NCBI GenBank assembly: GCA_902786015.1
Contig: CADAAU010000006.1
Coordinates: 1-64,000, forward strand
Length of the DNA: 64,000 nt
Direction of reading: 5' to 3'
Source of the DNA: an uncultured Coriobacteriaceae bacterium
GTDB taxonomy: Bacteria; Actinomycetota; Coriobacteriia; Coriobacteriales; Atopobiaceae
Under the pieces are notes generated by a model. The model ran no database searches, had not been told where the DNA came from, and worked only from the letters and a program-made list of their open reading frames with translations. Position numbers and translations under genes: made by a program. Of the stretch, positions 43,046 through 51,405 are shown piece by piece (the stretch's first letter is position 1; the number at the start of each line of letters is the position of its first letter).

Positions 43046-44752
43046 ATGAGAAGACTGTGTCTTGTACGCCTGGTCCAAACTGCGTTGGTGCTTGCTGTGT
43101 GTGCCGTACTGCTCGCGGTCGGAAACACTGCCGTGCGGGCAGTTGAAGTCCAGGCAGAAGCCATGGAACAGATCGACGTGCCCTTAGAGGTGCAATCAGA
43201 CCTTTCTACCGAGGATAAGGCTGAGTCCGAGCTTAGCTCCCAAACCGAAATCCCTTCCGTCTCTTATTGCGTGCACGTGCAAGGCATCGGTGACCAGCCT
43301 TGGCGGAAGGACGGCGAGGAGGCGGGAACGCATGGCGAGTCGAGACGCCTTGAGTCCCTGCAGCTTAAGCTTGACGGAGCAAAAGGCGATATCGAGTGCA
43401 AGGCTCACGTGCAGACGATTGGCTGGCAGGACTGGACAACGTCCGAGGCGGGTACGCGAGGCATGTCGCGTCGTCTGGAGGCGATTTGCGTCAGACTGAC
43501 AGGTGAGGTCGCGCAGACCCATGACGTCTGGTATCGCGTGCATGCGCAAAAGGTCGGTTGGACTGCCTGGACAAGCAACGGGGAGGCAGCCGGAACAGAG
43601 GGAATGTCTTGGCGGCTCGAGGCCTTGCAGGTCATCATCCTTCCCAAGGGCTCCGAAACGCCGACAGATGTTGGTGGGGTCAGGTCGGACACGGAGCTGA
43701 GCATGGTATCCCGACCGTCAATACAGGTAAGGGGGCACGTTCAGGGGATTGGCTGGCAGGACTGGTCGCCAAATTCAGCCGGCACATCCGGCCAATCGAG
43801 GCGCATGGAGGCGCTGGAAGCTCAATTAGTGGGTGGCTCGGTTTCCGGGGGAATCGAATGCATGGCTCACGTGCAAGGCATCGGCTGGCAGGACTGGACG
43901 AATGGAACTGCTGGTACGACCGGCGAGTCTAGGCGCGTCGAGGCATTTGGCATCCGGCTTACCGGAGAGATATCGCAATACATGGACGTGTGGTATAGAA
44001 CTCACTGCCAGACGTTTGGCTGGCTCGGTTGGGCAAAGAACGGTGAACTAGCGGGTACGAGCGGCGCGAGCAAGAGGATGGAGGCGCTTGAGGTCGTGCT
44101 TGCTCCCAAGGGCGCCGCAGCTCCAGGAAGCACCGAGAAGGCATACAGAGAGAACCCTCGTTCTAGGATGGTGCTCATCGGGGATTCGAGGACGTTACAA
44201 ATGTACTACACGTTCTATGGCCCGGGAATACTGTTCCTCGACCAATCCGATCCAAGCGGAAACCACTGGATTGCACGCAACGGCGCTGGCTACAATTGGT
44301 TTCAGAACAACGCGCTCGAGAAGGTTGAACCTTGGATCGCGTCAGACGCTGCCGTTGTTGTCATGCTTGGAGTCAATGACAGCATTGGTTGGTACGAAAG
44401 AGATTTCAAAGAGTTGGCTGACGGGGATACCGACAAATACGCCGAACTTCTGAATAGGAAGGCGCAAGAATGGCGCAGCAAGGGCGCGATGGTGTACTAC
44501 TGCACGATAAATCCCGTAGGAATGCAACCGGGAGACGATGACTTCTATTTTTCTGATCTTTCGTGGACGAATAATCCAGAGATTGAGTCGTGGAACAACC
44601 AAATGCGGTCGAAGCTGTCCGAAGACGTAGAGGTGCTTGACTCCTACAGCTACATCAAGCAAAACTACTACGCGCCCGACGAGCTTCACTATGATGACGC
44701 AACGAACGTGCGCATGTACGACTTCCTCGTATCTAGCGTCCTCGACCGATAG
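43046..44752 (+). CDS. Secreted SGNH/GDSL hydrolase with six ChW repeats
   Basis: 568 residues from the ATG at 43046, seven bases after AGGGGAGA. Signal peptide (about 1-38), six ChW repeats (about 80-365) and a C-terminal SGNH domain. Block I is VLIGDSRTLQMYY with the Ser nucleophile, Gly in the following loop, GVND as block III, and DELHYD as the Asp-x-x-His block V. SGNH enzymes of this type remove acyl groups from polysaccharides or peptidoglycan. It is downstream of the GH3 gene, so deacylation and glycan cleavage may be coordinated. A 5'-truncated paralogue is at 34166. Confidence 0.9.
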   Translation: MRRLCLVRLVQTALVLAVCAVLLAVGNTAVRAVEVQAEAMEQIDVPLEVQSDLSTEDKAESELSSQTEIPSVSYCVHVQGIGDQPWRKDGEEAGTHGESRRLESLQLKLDGAKGDIECKAHVQTIGWQDWTTSEAGTRGMSRRLEAICVRLTGEVAQTHDVWYRVHAQKVGWTAWTSNGEAAGTEGMSWRLEALQVIILPKGSETPTDVGGVRSDTELSMVSRPSIQVRGHVQGIGWQDWSPNSAGTSGQSRRMEALEAQLVGGSVSGGIECMAHVQGIGWQDWTNGTAGTTGESRRVEAFGIRLTGEISQYMDVWYRTHCQTFGWLGWAKNGELAGTSGASKRMEALEVVLAPKGAAAPGSTEKAYRENPRSRMVLIGDSRTLQMYYTFYGPGILFLDQSDPSGNHWIARNGAGYNWFQNNALEKVEPWIASDAAVVVMLGVNDSIGWYERDFKELADGDTDKYAELLNRKAQEWRSKGAMVYYCTINPVGMQPGDDDFYFSDLSWTNNPEIESWNNQMRSKLSEDVEVLDSYSYIKQNYYAPDELHYDDATNVRMYDFLVSSVLDR

Positions 44753-44765
44753 GCGGAACAAAAAT

Positions 44766-44807
44766 CCCCCGGGAGTTGTGTACCGCATGGTACAAGACTC
44801 CCGGGGA
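44766..44807. terminator. Terminator between convergent SGNH and TPM genes
   Basis: CCCCGGGAGT and ACTCCCGGGG form the base of a long stem continued by TGTACC/GGTACA, with a GCAT loop. Confidence 0.75.
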
Positions 44808-44832
44808 ACTTTGCGACATGTGAACTGCGAAC

Positions 44833-45653
44833 TTAGAAGTCGCCTCCGTCTGAGCCAAACGAGCCGCCGCCCATGTCAAAAAATCCGCCTCCGTCGCTGT
44901 CGCTGTTATTGTCGTTCTTTGGTATGGGAACGACGTCCAACGTGCGATGCGAGAACGTGTCTGTAGCTGCGGTAAGCACAACGCTGCTGCCGTCCAAGTA
45001 ACGACCGGCCTCCGTCTGCATCACGGCAGTATGCATGGCTCTCTTTTGGTTCCACACCACGATGCCCGCTATGGCCGCGGGAATAAAGAACGTGATTACC
45101 ACCTTGAAGGCAAAGCCCAAAAGTCGCCTTCACTCCAAGGCTCGCCATTCTCGGCAAAGTAGTCCAAATACGTTCCGACATCGTCATAAAAGACCTTGAT
45201 TCCCTCGTACCATTCGTCATTCTTTAGACGCGACTTAACGTCCGAGGAAATCTCGTCCATGCTGTCTTCGTTGAACGGGTTCCTTGACGTGTCGGGAATG
45301 TGCCCGTACGTGACGTACTTCCGTTGGGTTGAGGCGATGACCAGCATAAACCCGTTCTTGTCGTCTGTTAGGCCCAGATCGCGTTGCTCGTATGCCCCCT
45401 TGGCAAACTCGCGGCGTCCCGAGCCGGTGTCGGCATTGTCGCCCATGGTGTCGGTCGTGAGTACGTACACGCCCAGATCGTACTTCTCGGCATATTGGGC
45501 GGCCTGATTCTCGAGCTCCTCGAACTCGCTGTCGGTCAGCAGGTTCTGCTCGTCGTAGACGTAGGTTCCGGTCTTTGCGTACGCTGTCGCGGAAATGGCA
45601 ATCGACATAACGAACGCGCACGCAATCGCCATCATGAGTCTTTTGAGCTTCAT
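44833..45653 (-). pseudogene. TPM-domain membrane protein gene with a frameshift
   Basis: The first frame (45653 to 45096) has a signal peptide (KLKRLMMAIACAFVMSIAIS) and a TPM domain (VYDEQNLLTDSEFEELENQA, then LGVYVLTTD and DKNGFMLVIAS). At a run of four T's near 45120 it falls out of frame and stops. The neighbouring frame continues GFAFKVVITFFIPAAIAGIV, a membrane helix, and ends with a Gly-rich tail (GGGFFDMGGGSFGSDGGDF), exactly the expected C-terminus of a YgcG-like protein. One extra T would restore a single protein of about 273 residues. TPM proteins are membrane-associated, some linked to phosphatase activity or photosystem repair. It may be a true pseudogene, a slippage site or a sequencing error. 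Confidence 0.8.
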
Positions 45654-45665
45654 CGCGCAACCTCC

Positions 45666-46889
45666 CTACATCGTGTATCCGCCAAAGGCGAACAAGACAA
45701 GTGCGACAATAACGACGCAGACGATGGCAAAAATGGCCAAGAAGTGGCGAACCATCTTTCCGTTGTCCACGGGCAGGTCGCCGATGAGCCTTCCCGTTTG
45801 GCCGTTCATCGCAAACAGGTAATCGTTACCGTTCCACTTGGTATGGAGCATCCATACCGGCAGAAGGGCATAGGCAATGTTGGACCACGCCAGCTCTGAC
45901 TCTCCGCTCGTTACGCGGACATCCTCATAGCCGCTAATCGTTCGCATGATGGTCTGTGCGCTGGTCTCTTCGGCGCGTTTGCGAGCGCGAGAATCACACT
46001 CCTGAACGTTCAAGTCATAGCGATCCGTGACGTATCCGGGCAGATACGCCACCGAGAAGTCCGTGAGCTCGCTATAGTCAAAAGGCTCGATGGCATCCAT
46101 GTGCGCGTCAGGCATGCGCGAGGATCCGTCAACCGGGATGCGTTCGAACTCCATCGTACCGGCGCGATGAAGGTCGTAATGCTTGGTCTCCGTGTACATG
46201 TTCTCGCTGTCGGACCACGTGGTGCTAATCGCGCCGTGGAGCATGTAGTCGGCAAGGGCCTCACCGGAATAGAGCCAGAACGGAACGTAGACGCCCTGAA
46301 TCTCCTCGAGGTGGTTCTCTTCGGTAAAGTTCTTTGGAAGGAGCTTCTTGTCCTTGTAGTATTCCTTGAGCGCCGCAATCGCGTCGTCCTTGTCGAGCTT
46401 GAACGGAATCACGTAATCGGGCTTGAGCATGTCGGACAGCTGACCCGGGACCACCGCGTTGTTTCCGCAATACGGACAGCTCGTAACTGCGGTGACCTGG
46501 TCGACGAGCAGCTGTGCGCCGCATGAGGAACAGTTGAAGGCCCTGAGGTTTTCTGTGTCCGCATCGTCCCAGTGGGCATTCTCCAAATACGCCTGTATCG
46601 GATCGTCAGATACGGAGCGCTTGGGATGGACCTTCGCCGCCTCGCTTACCGACGCTTCTGCTGCCGATGTCGTCTTTTCCGATGGCGTTCCAACGTCTGG
46701 GGTATTACCGTCGGATTGTTCTGCGCGAGCTGCGGCGTCTGCCTTTGCCTGCCGCTCGGCAAATATCCTCTCCACTTCCTGTGGTGTAAACGTAGACTCG
46801 CAGAACTCACATTGCAGAAGGCCCAGCTTGCCGTCGAAGTACATACGACCATTACAATTTGGACACTGATAGTTGGTTGACTCGGCCAC
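45666..46889 (-). CDS. Zinc-ribbon membrane protein
   Basis: 407 residues. Two zinc ribbons: CPNCNGRMYFDGKLGLLQCE-type at residues 9-32 (with CEFC) and CSSCGAQL-x13-CPYCGNN near 120-145. A central soluble region follows (VIPFKLDKDDAIAALKEYYK, GVYVPFWLYSG, YDLHRAGTMEFERIPVDGSS). One C-terminal membrane helix ends the protein (FLAIFAIVCVVIVALVLFAF). Proteins of this layout are widespread in Firmicutes and Coriobacteriia and are often next to TPM-domain genes, as here 12 bases upstream of one, which suggests a shared membrane complex. Biochemical role unknown. Confidence 0.8.
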   Translation of the reverse strand: MAESTNYQCPNCNGRMYFDGKLGLLQCEFCESTFTPQEVERIFAERQAKADAAARAEQSDGNTPDVGTPSEKTTSAAEASVSEAAKVHPKRSVSDDPIQAYLENAHWDDADTENLRAFNCSSCGAQLLVDQVTAVTSCPYCGNNAVVPGQLSDMLKPDYVIPFKLDKDDAIAALKEYYKDKKLLPKNFTEENHLEEIQGVYVPFWLYSGEALADYMLHGAISTTWSDSENMYTETKHYDLHRAGTMEFERIPVDGSSRMPDAHMDAIEPFDYSELTDFSVAYLPGYVTDRYDLNVQECDSRARKRAEETSAQTIMRTISGYEDVRVTSGESELAWSNIAYALLPVWMLHTKWNGNDYLFAMNGQTGRLIGDLPVDNGKMVRHFLAIFAIVCVVIVALVLFAFGGYTM

Positions 46890-46977
46890 GATTCACCTCC
46901 CATTGATTGACATTTTGCCTGCATCACTCATGATAACGTAATCATGAGTCTGATGAACCCTGCCAAGCGTTGAAGCG

Positions 46978-47047
46978 TTGGGGATACTCCCTATTGTTTG
47001 ATGTTATTGCTACGATAATAACATCAAGCAATAGGGAGTATCCCCAA
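46978..47047. repeat. 31-bp inverted pair of the GGGGATACTCCC repeat
   Basis: 46978-47008 and 47017-47047 are complementary with one mismatch around an 8-base loop. Each arm is a full long-form unit: core plus TATTG and TTGATGTTATT. It lies between the zinc-ribbon gene start and the asnA stop, and could terminate transcription or be a mobile palindrome. Confidence 0.85.
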
Positions 47048-47065
47048 TACTTTCCAATGCTTTGC

Positions 47066-48067
47066 TTAGAGCAGCTGGACACCTGCCGATGCGCATGCCT
47101 CGACGGTCTGTGCGTCCCAAACGGAAGCCTGGACCTCGCCGACATGAGCCTTGCCAAGAAGGAGCATGCACAAGCGGCTCTGTCCGATTCCGCCGCCGAT
47201 GGTCGACGGAAGTTCGCCGTTGAGCAGCATCTTGTGGAAGGGCAGCTCGCGTCTGTCGTCACACCCAGCAAGCGTAAGCTGACGATCGAGCGAGGCAGGA
47301 CTCACGCGTATGCCCATGCTGCTTGCCTCGAGCGCGCATCCCAACACGTCATCCCAAAAGAGCAGGTCGCCATTAAGTGCCCAGTCGTCATAGTCCGGAG
47401 AGCGACCGTCGTGCGGCTTGCCCGAGCGCAGGGGAGCACCGACGCCCTGAATGAAGGTCGTGCGATGCACCGAGACGAAGCGGTTCTCGCGCTCTTTGGG
47501 CTCGAGCGTGGGGTACAGATCCTCTAGCTCCTGCGCCGTCACAAACTCAACGTTGCGGTCGAGGTCGCATTCGAGCTGGGGATAATACCACTTTAGCTCG
47601 TCGAGCGTGCCGCATATTGCCGTCACGATGCGCTTGACCACCTCGCGTAGGTACTCGGGAGTGCGCTGCTCGTCCTCGATGACCTTCTCCCAGTCCCATT
47701 GGTCGACGTATACGGAGTGAAGGTTGTCGAGCTCCTCGTCGCGGCGGATTGCGTTCATGTCGCACACGATGCCCTTGCCAACGTTAAAGTCGTAACGCTT
47801 GAGCGCATAGCGCTTCCACTTTGCCAAAGACTGCACGACCTCGGCGTCCGCGCCGACGCAAGGCACGTCAAAGCCAACGGGACGCTCGACGCCGTTGAGG
47901 TTGTCGTTGATTCCGGTGGAAGGATCCACGACGAGCGGTGCCGTCACGCGAACCAGATGCAGAGCTGCGCAAAGCTTGGCTATGAAGACGTGCTTGATTC
48001 TCTCTATGGCCCGCTGCGTGTCGTATAGCGATAGTTGGGACTCGTAGCCCGTGGGTATCCCGGTCAT
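47066..48067 (-). CDS. asnA: Aspartate-ammonia ligase
   Basis: 333 residues, normal for AsnA (about 330). It makes asparagine from aspartate, ammonia and ATP. The class II aminoacyl-tRNA-synthetase-like fold is recognisable from AIERIKHVFIAKLCAALHLV, VDPSTGINDNLNGVERPVGF, VVQSLAKWKRYALKRYDFNV, HSVYVDQWDWEKVI and, near the C-terminus, GGGIGQSRLCMLLLGKAHVG. It stands alone, with the inverted repeat behind it and a long intergenic region in front. Confidence 0.95.
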   Translation of the reverse strand: MTGIPTGYESQLSLYDTQRAIERIKHVFIAKLCAALHLVRVTAPLVVDPSTGINDNLNGVERPVGFDVPCVGADAEVVQSLAKWKRYALKRYDFNVGKGIVCDMNAIRRDEELDNLHSVYVDQWDWEKVIEDEQRTPEYLREVVKRIVTAICGTLDELKWYYPQLECDLDRNVEFVTAQELEDLYPTLEPKERENRFVSVHRTTFIQGVGAPLRSGKPHDGRSPDYDDWALNGDLLFWDDVLGCALEASSMGIRVSPASLDRQLTLAGCDDRRELPFHKMLLNGELPSTIGGGIGQSRLCMLLLGKAHVGEVQASVWDAQTVEACASAGVQLL

Positions 48068-48370
48068 GACGCCTCCTTGCCCTCGATGCGATTTGCCCGG
48101 TCATAATACCACGGAGCCTCGGCGGGGTTTTATCAAGATAGTCTTTCGTAGTGTTCCGTTAACGCTTGCGTCCCCATAAAGAAACCTGGAACGGGGTTTC
48201 CGAAGCGATGGGGGTGCCCCCCATCGCTTTCCAACCGCTGACCATTCCGCCTTGCGACGGACGGGGATAGCCCTCGTCACAAACAGGACAAACGCACGCA
48301 TCTGTGTCAGAATAACAGTGCAACTAACATCCAACACCACAAACAATGCCCAGGGTTCGTAGGAGAATTC
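48068..48370. other. Intergenic region with a 12-bp hairpin
   Basis: Divergent promoters of asnA (minus) and the hydrogenase-like gene (plus) must lie here. The one clear structure is AAGCGATGGGGG (48203-48214) paired with 48218-48229. It resembles the outer stem of the hairpin at 51236 but lacks the GGGGATACTCCCC core. No small gene is seen. Confidence 0.5.
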
Positions 48371-50047
48371 ATGTCTGAATGTCTGCGTCTAAAGAAGTCC
48401 AACTGCAAGAACTGCCATAAGTGCATTCGCCACTGCCCGGTGAAGTCCATTCGCTTCTCGGCAAACCAGGCCCACATCATAAGCGACGACTGCGTCCTGT
48501 GCGGCACCTGCTTCGTGGTTTGCCCTCAGGACGCCAAAGAAATCGTGAGCGAGATCGAGAAGGTCAAGCTCATGACAATGGCTCGCGAGCAGGTGGTGGT
48601 GAGCCTCGCGCCTTCGTTTGCCGCCCGCTACAAAGGCATTGGCATCGAGGGTATGAGGTCTGCACTCAAGAAACTCGGTTTTGCCGACGTCGAGGAGACG
48701 GCCATAGGAGCTACGATGGTCGCGCGCGAATACGACCGCATGCTGGCGGATGGCACGCACGACATCCTCATTTCGTCTTGTTGCCAGAGCGTCAATCTGC
48801 TCATACAGAAGTACTATCCCGACGAGCTCATATATCTTGCCGACGTCGCGAGCCCCATGCATGCGCACTGCGCCGACATCAAGCGCCGAAACCCCGAGGC
48901 GCGAACCGTCTTTATTGGACCGTGCGTGGCAAAGAAGGACGAGGCACAGACCATCGGTGACGTCGTGGACGCCGTTCTTACCTTTGAGGAGCTTTCCGAC
49001 TGGCTGAAAGAAGAGGGCATAGAGCTTGAAGCGCCCCTCAAGGATGCTCCGGGCGGAAAGGCGCGCCTGTTCCCGACCACGGGCGGCATCCTAAAGACCA
49101 TGACCTGCGCGGAGGCAGGATACGAGTATCTTGCGGTCGACGGAATCGAGAACTGCATGGCCGTCCTCGACGACATCGAGCGCGGAGAGATCAGCAATTG
49201 CTTCATCGAGATGAGCATGTGTGCGGGCAGCTGCGTGGGCGGACCCGTAATGGGAAAGCAGCATCGCAGCCCCGTGAGCGACTATGTGGCCATCTCACGT
49301 TTTGCGGGTACCAAGCAGTTCGAGGTGATTCAGCCTGACGCGCAGAGTCTGCGCAGGGGCTTCGAGGTCATGGTCTCCGATAGCCTGCTTCCCTCGGAGG
49401 CCGATATTCGCGACGTTCTGCGCCGAATGGGAAAGCCCACTCCCGCACAGGAGCTCAACTGCGGCACGTGCGGATACGACACGTGCCGCGACAAGGCAGT
49501 CGCCATCTTGCAGGGCAAGGCCGAAATCTCCATGTGCTTGCCCTACCTCAAGGACAAGGCCGAGGCAGTGTCTACCGGCATCGCAGAATACACGCCAAAC
49601 GGCATCGTAATCCTCAATGACCAGCTGGAGGTCCAGCAGGTCAATCCGGCGGCCCTCCGCATCCTCAACCTACGCGACGAGTCCGTGCTGCTCGGAGAGC
49701 ACGTGGAGAGCGTGCTGGACACCGACCCGTTTGAGCAGGCGATCGACGAGGGCAAGAGCGTGCACTTCGAGTGCAGGTACTTGGCCGACTGCGAGCGATA
49801 CGTCGACCAGACCGTCGTTCCCACGGAAGACGGCCACACCCTCATCTGCATCATGCGTGACGTGACGAACAAGGTCGAGGCCCAGGTGGCGCAGGAGGAA
49901 CTCAGCAGGCACACGGCACAGATTGCCGACGAAATGGTAAACAAGCAGATGCGCGTCGTACAAGAGATAGCGTCCCTTTTGGGCGAGACGACGGCAGAGA
50001 CAAAGATTGCCCTTACCAAACTAAAGGAAACGGTTATCCATGGCTAA
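48371..50047 (+). CDS. Sensory-type [FeFe]-hydrogenase with PAS domain
   Basis: 558 residues, ATG at 48371 after GGAG. Order: two 4Fe-4S ferredoxin motifs (CKNCHKCIRHCP and CVLCGTCFVVCP), a hydrogenase large-subunit domain (about 75-360), a further 4Fe-4S domain (LNCGTCGYDTCRDKAVAI, about 375), a PAS domain (about 400-510) and a short coiled C-terminus. H-cluster cysteines are in SSCCQS, IGPCVAKK and MCAGSCVGG; the loops differ from catalytic HydA (TSCCPxW, MPCxxK). This matches group C/D putative H2-sensing hydrogenases. It overlaps the PP2C gene by eight bases, so the pair probably links H2 or redox status to dephosphorylation. Confidence 0.88.
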   Translation: MSECLRLKKSNCKNCHKCIRHCPVKSIRFSANQAHIISDDCVLCGTCFVVCPQDAKEIVSEIEKVKLMTMAREQVVVSLAPSFAARYKGIGIEGMRSALKKLGFADVEETAIGATMVAREYDRMLADGTHDILISSCCQSVNLLIQKYYPDELIYLADVASPMHAHCADIKRRNPEARTVFIGPCVAKKDEAQTIGDVVDAVLTFEELSDWLKEEGIELEAPLKDAPGGKARLFPTTGGILKTMTCAEAGYEYLAVDGIENCMAVLDDIERGEISNCFIEMSMCAGSCVGGPVMGKQHRSPVSDYVAISRFAGTKQFEVIQPDAQSLRRGFEVMVSDSLLPSEADIRDVLRRMGKPTPAQELNCGTCGYDTCRDKAVAILQGKAEISMCLPYLKDKAEAVSTGIAEYTPNGIVILNDQLEVQQVNPAALRILNLRDESVLLGEHVESVLDTDPFEQAIDEGKSVHFECRYLADCERYVDQTVVPTEDGHTLICIMRDVTNKVEAQVAQEELSRHTAQIADEMVNKQMRVVQEIASLLGETTAETKIALTKLKETVIHG

Positions 50048-51212
50048 GTTACATTACGACATCGGATACAAGAGTGAGAACCATGTCGGCGAAGAGCTGT
50101 GCGGGGACCACGTCAAGATCGTGCACCGCGATGACGGGTCTTCCATCGTCGTTCTGGCGGATGGCTTGGGCAGTGGCGTGAAGGCGAGCATTCTCTCCAC
50201 GCTCACAGCGACCATCCTCTCGACCATGCTCAATGCCAATATCAGCGTCGAGGACTGCGTCGACACGGTGGCAGCCACGCTTCCCGTGAGCTCCGAACAC
50301 GGAGTCGCATACTCCACGTTCACGATCATGTTGCTCGATCCAAACGGCACGGCAAACCTCATTCAGTTCGACAACCCTCCGACCCTTCTGTTGCGCAACG
50401 GTCGTTCCATCGAGTATCCCCACACCGAGATCAACATCGGCGGCAAACAGATTTGGCAGTCGCTCCTGCACCTACGCAAGGGAGACATTCTTGCGGCCAT
50501 GAGCGACGGATGCCCGTATGCCGGACCCGACAATTCGTACAACATGAACTGGAGGGTCGAAGACATCGCGGTTTATCTTGAGCGATTTGCAACGCGCGAC
50601 CTGAGCGCACGAAATCTGGCATCGCAACTCGTCGAGAAGTGCGTCCGGCTATACGCGAATCGTCCCAAGGACGATACGACGGCCTGCATTGTACAGGCGC
50701 GTGCGCACAATGCGGTCAACGTCCTGTTTGGCCCCCCGGCCGATCGGAACGACACCAACCGCATGCTCAATCTTTTCTTTGCAAAGAGGGGCATGCACGT
50801 CGTGTGCGGAGGCACCACCGCCTCGCTGGCTGCCGCTTTTCTTGGTACGACCGTAGAGCCTATTGGGCAAACCGTTCGTGGCGACATTCCTCCCATGTCC
50901 AAAATCGAGGGCGTTGACCTCGTATGCGAGGGAATGGTGACCATGCGTCGTGTGGTTGAGTACGCACGGGATTACGTTGGCGACAACCTCCTCCACGACG
51001 AATGGGGCAAAAGCCCGGACGGCGCCTCGCGCATTATGCATACGCTCTTCGAAGAGGCGACCGACGTAAACCTCTTTGTTGGACGTGCCGAGAATCCCGC
51101 ATACCGAGAACTGGGCGTATCCTTTGGCTTTGGGGCAAAGGTCCAGCTCGCACAGGAGCTCGCAGAGCTACTGCGCCAGATGAACATCCATGTAAAGGTG
51201 AGCTACTTCTAG
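50040..51212 (+). CDS. SpoIIE-type PP2C serine/threonine phosphatase
   Basis: 390 residues, ATG at 50040 overlapping the hydrogenase-like gene. Residues 1-230 form a SpoIIE/PP2C domain: GDHVKIVHRDDGSSIVVLAD GLGSG with metal-binding Asp residues (GDH, ADGLGSG), DILAAMSDGCPYAG, and NRPKDDTTACIVQ. The C-terminal 150 residues (NAVNVLFGPPADRNDTNRML, GMHVVCGGTTASLAA) form a second domain seen with such phosphatases near hydrogenase genes. The likely substrate is a phosphorylated anti-sigma antagonist or kinase partner, not in this window. Output of the sensor at 48371 by inference. Confidence 0.85.
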   Translation: MAKLHYDIGYKSENHVGEELCGDHVKIVHRDDGSSIVVLADGLGSGVKASILSTLTATILSTMLNANISVEDCVDTVAATLPVSSEHGVAYSTFTIMLLDPNGTANLIQFDNPPTLLLRNGRSIEYPHTEINIGGKQIWQSLLHLRKGDILAAMSDGCPYAGPDNSYNMNWRVEDIAVYLERFATRDLSARNLASQLVEKCVRLYANRPKDDTTACIVQARAHNAVNVLFGPPADRNDTNRMLNLFFAKRGMHVVCGGTTASLAAAFLGTTVEPIGQTVRGDIPPMSKIEGVDLVCEGMVTMRRVVEYARDYVGDNLLHDEWGKSPDGASRIMHTLFEEATDVNLFVGRAENPAYRELGVSFGFGAKVQLAQELAELLRQMNIHVKVSYF

Positions 51213-51235
51213 CATTCACTGAGCTGCAGGAGATG

Positions 51236-51289
51236 GGAGACGATGGGGGCAAAGGGGATACTCCCCATTGCCCCCATCCCATCGTCTCC
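51236..51289. terminator. Long hairpin containing the GGGGATACTCCCC core
   Basis: GGAGACGATGGGGGCAA (51236-51252) pairs with TTGCCCCCAT...ATCGTCTCC (51268-51289, five extra bases). The loop is the repeat core (51254-51266). It lies between the PP2C gene and the gene at 51406. Confidence 0.75.
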
Positions 51290-51405
51290 ACAGAGTGATC
51301 GATGATTTTTGAGCAACGGCTCTCGTGGTAGGAGCGTGAAGAATCTGCACGTCGCGTTCAGTGCGGTATGATAAAGGCTCACGTTTCCATCCATGGAGGT
51401 GAATC

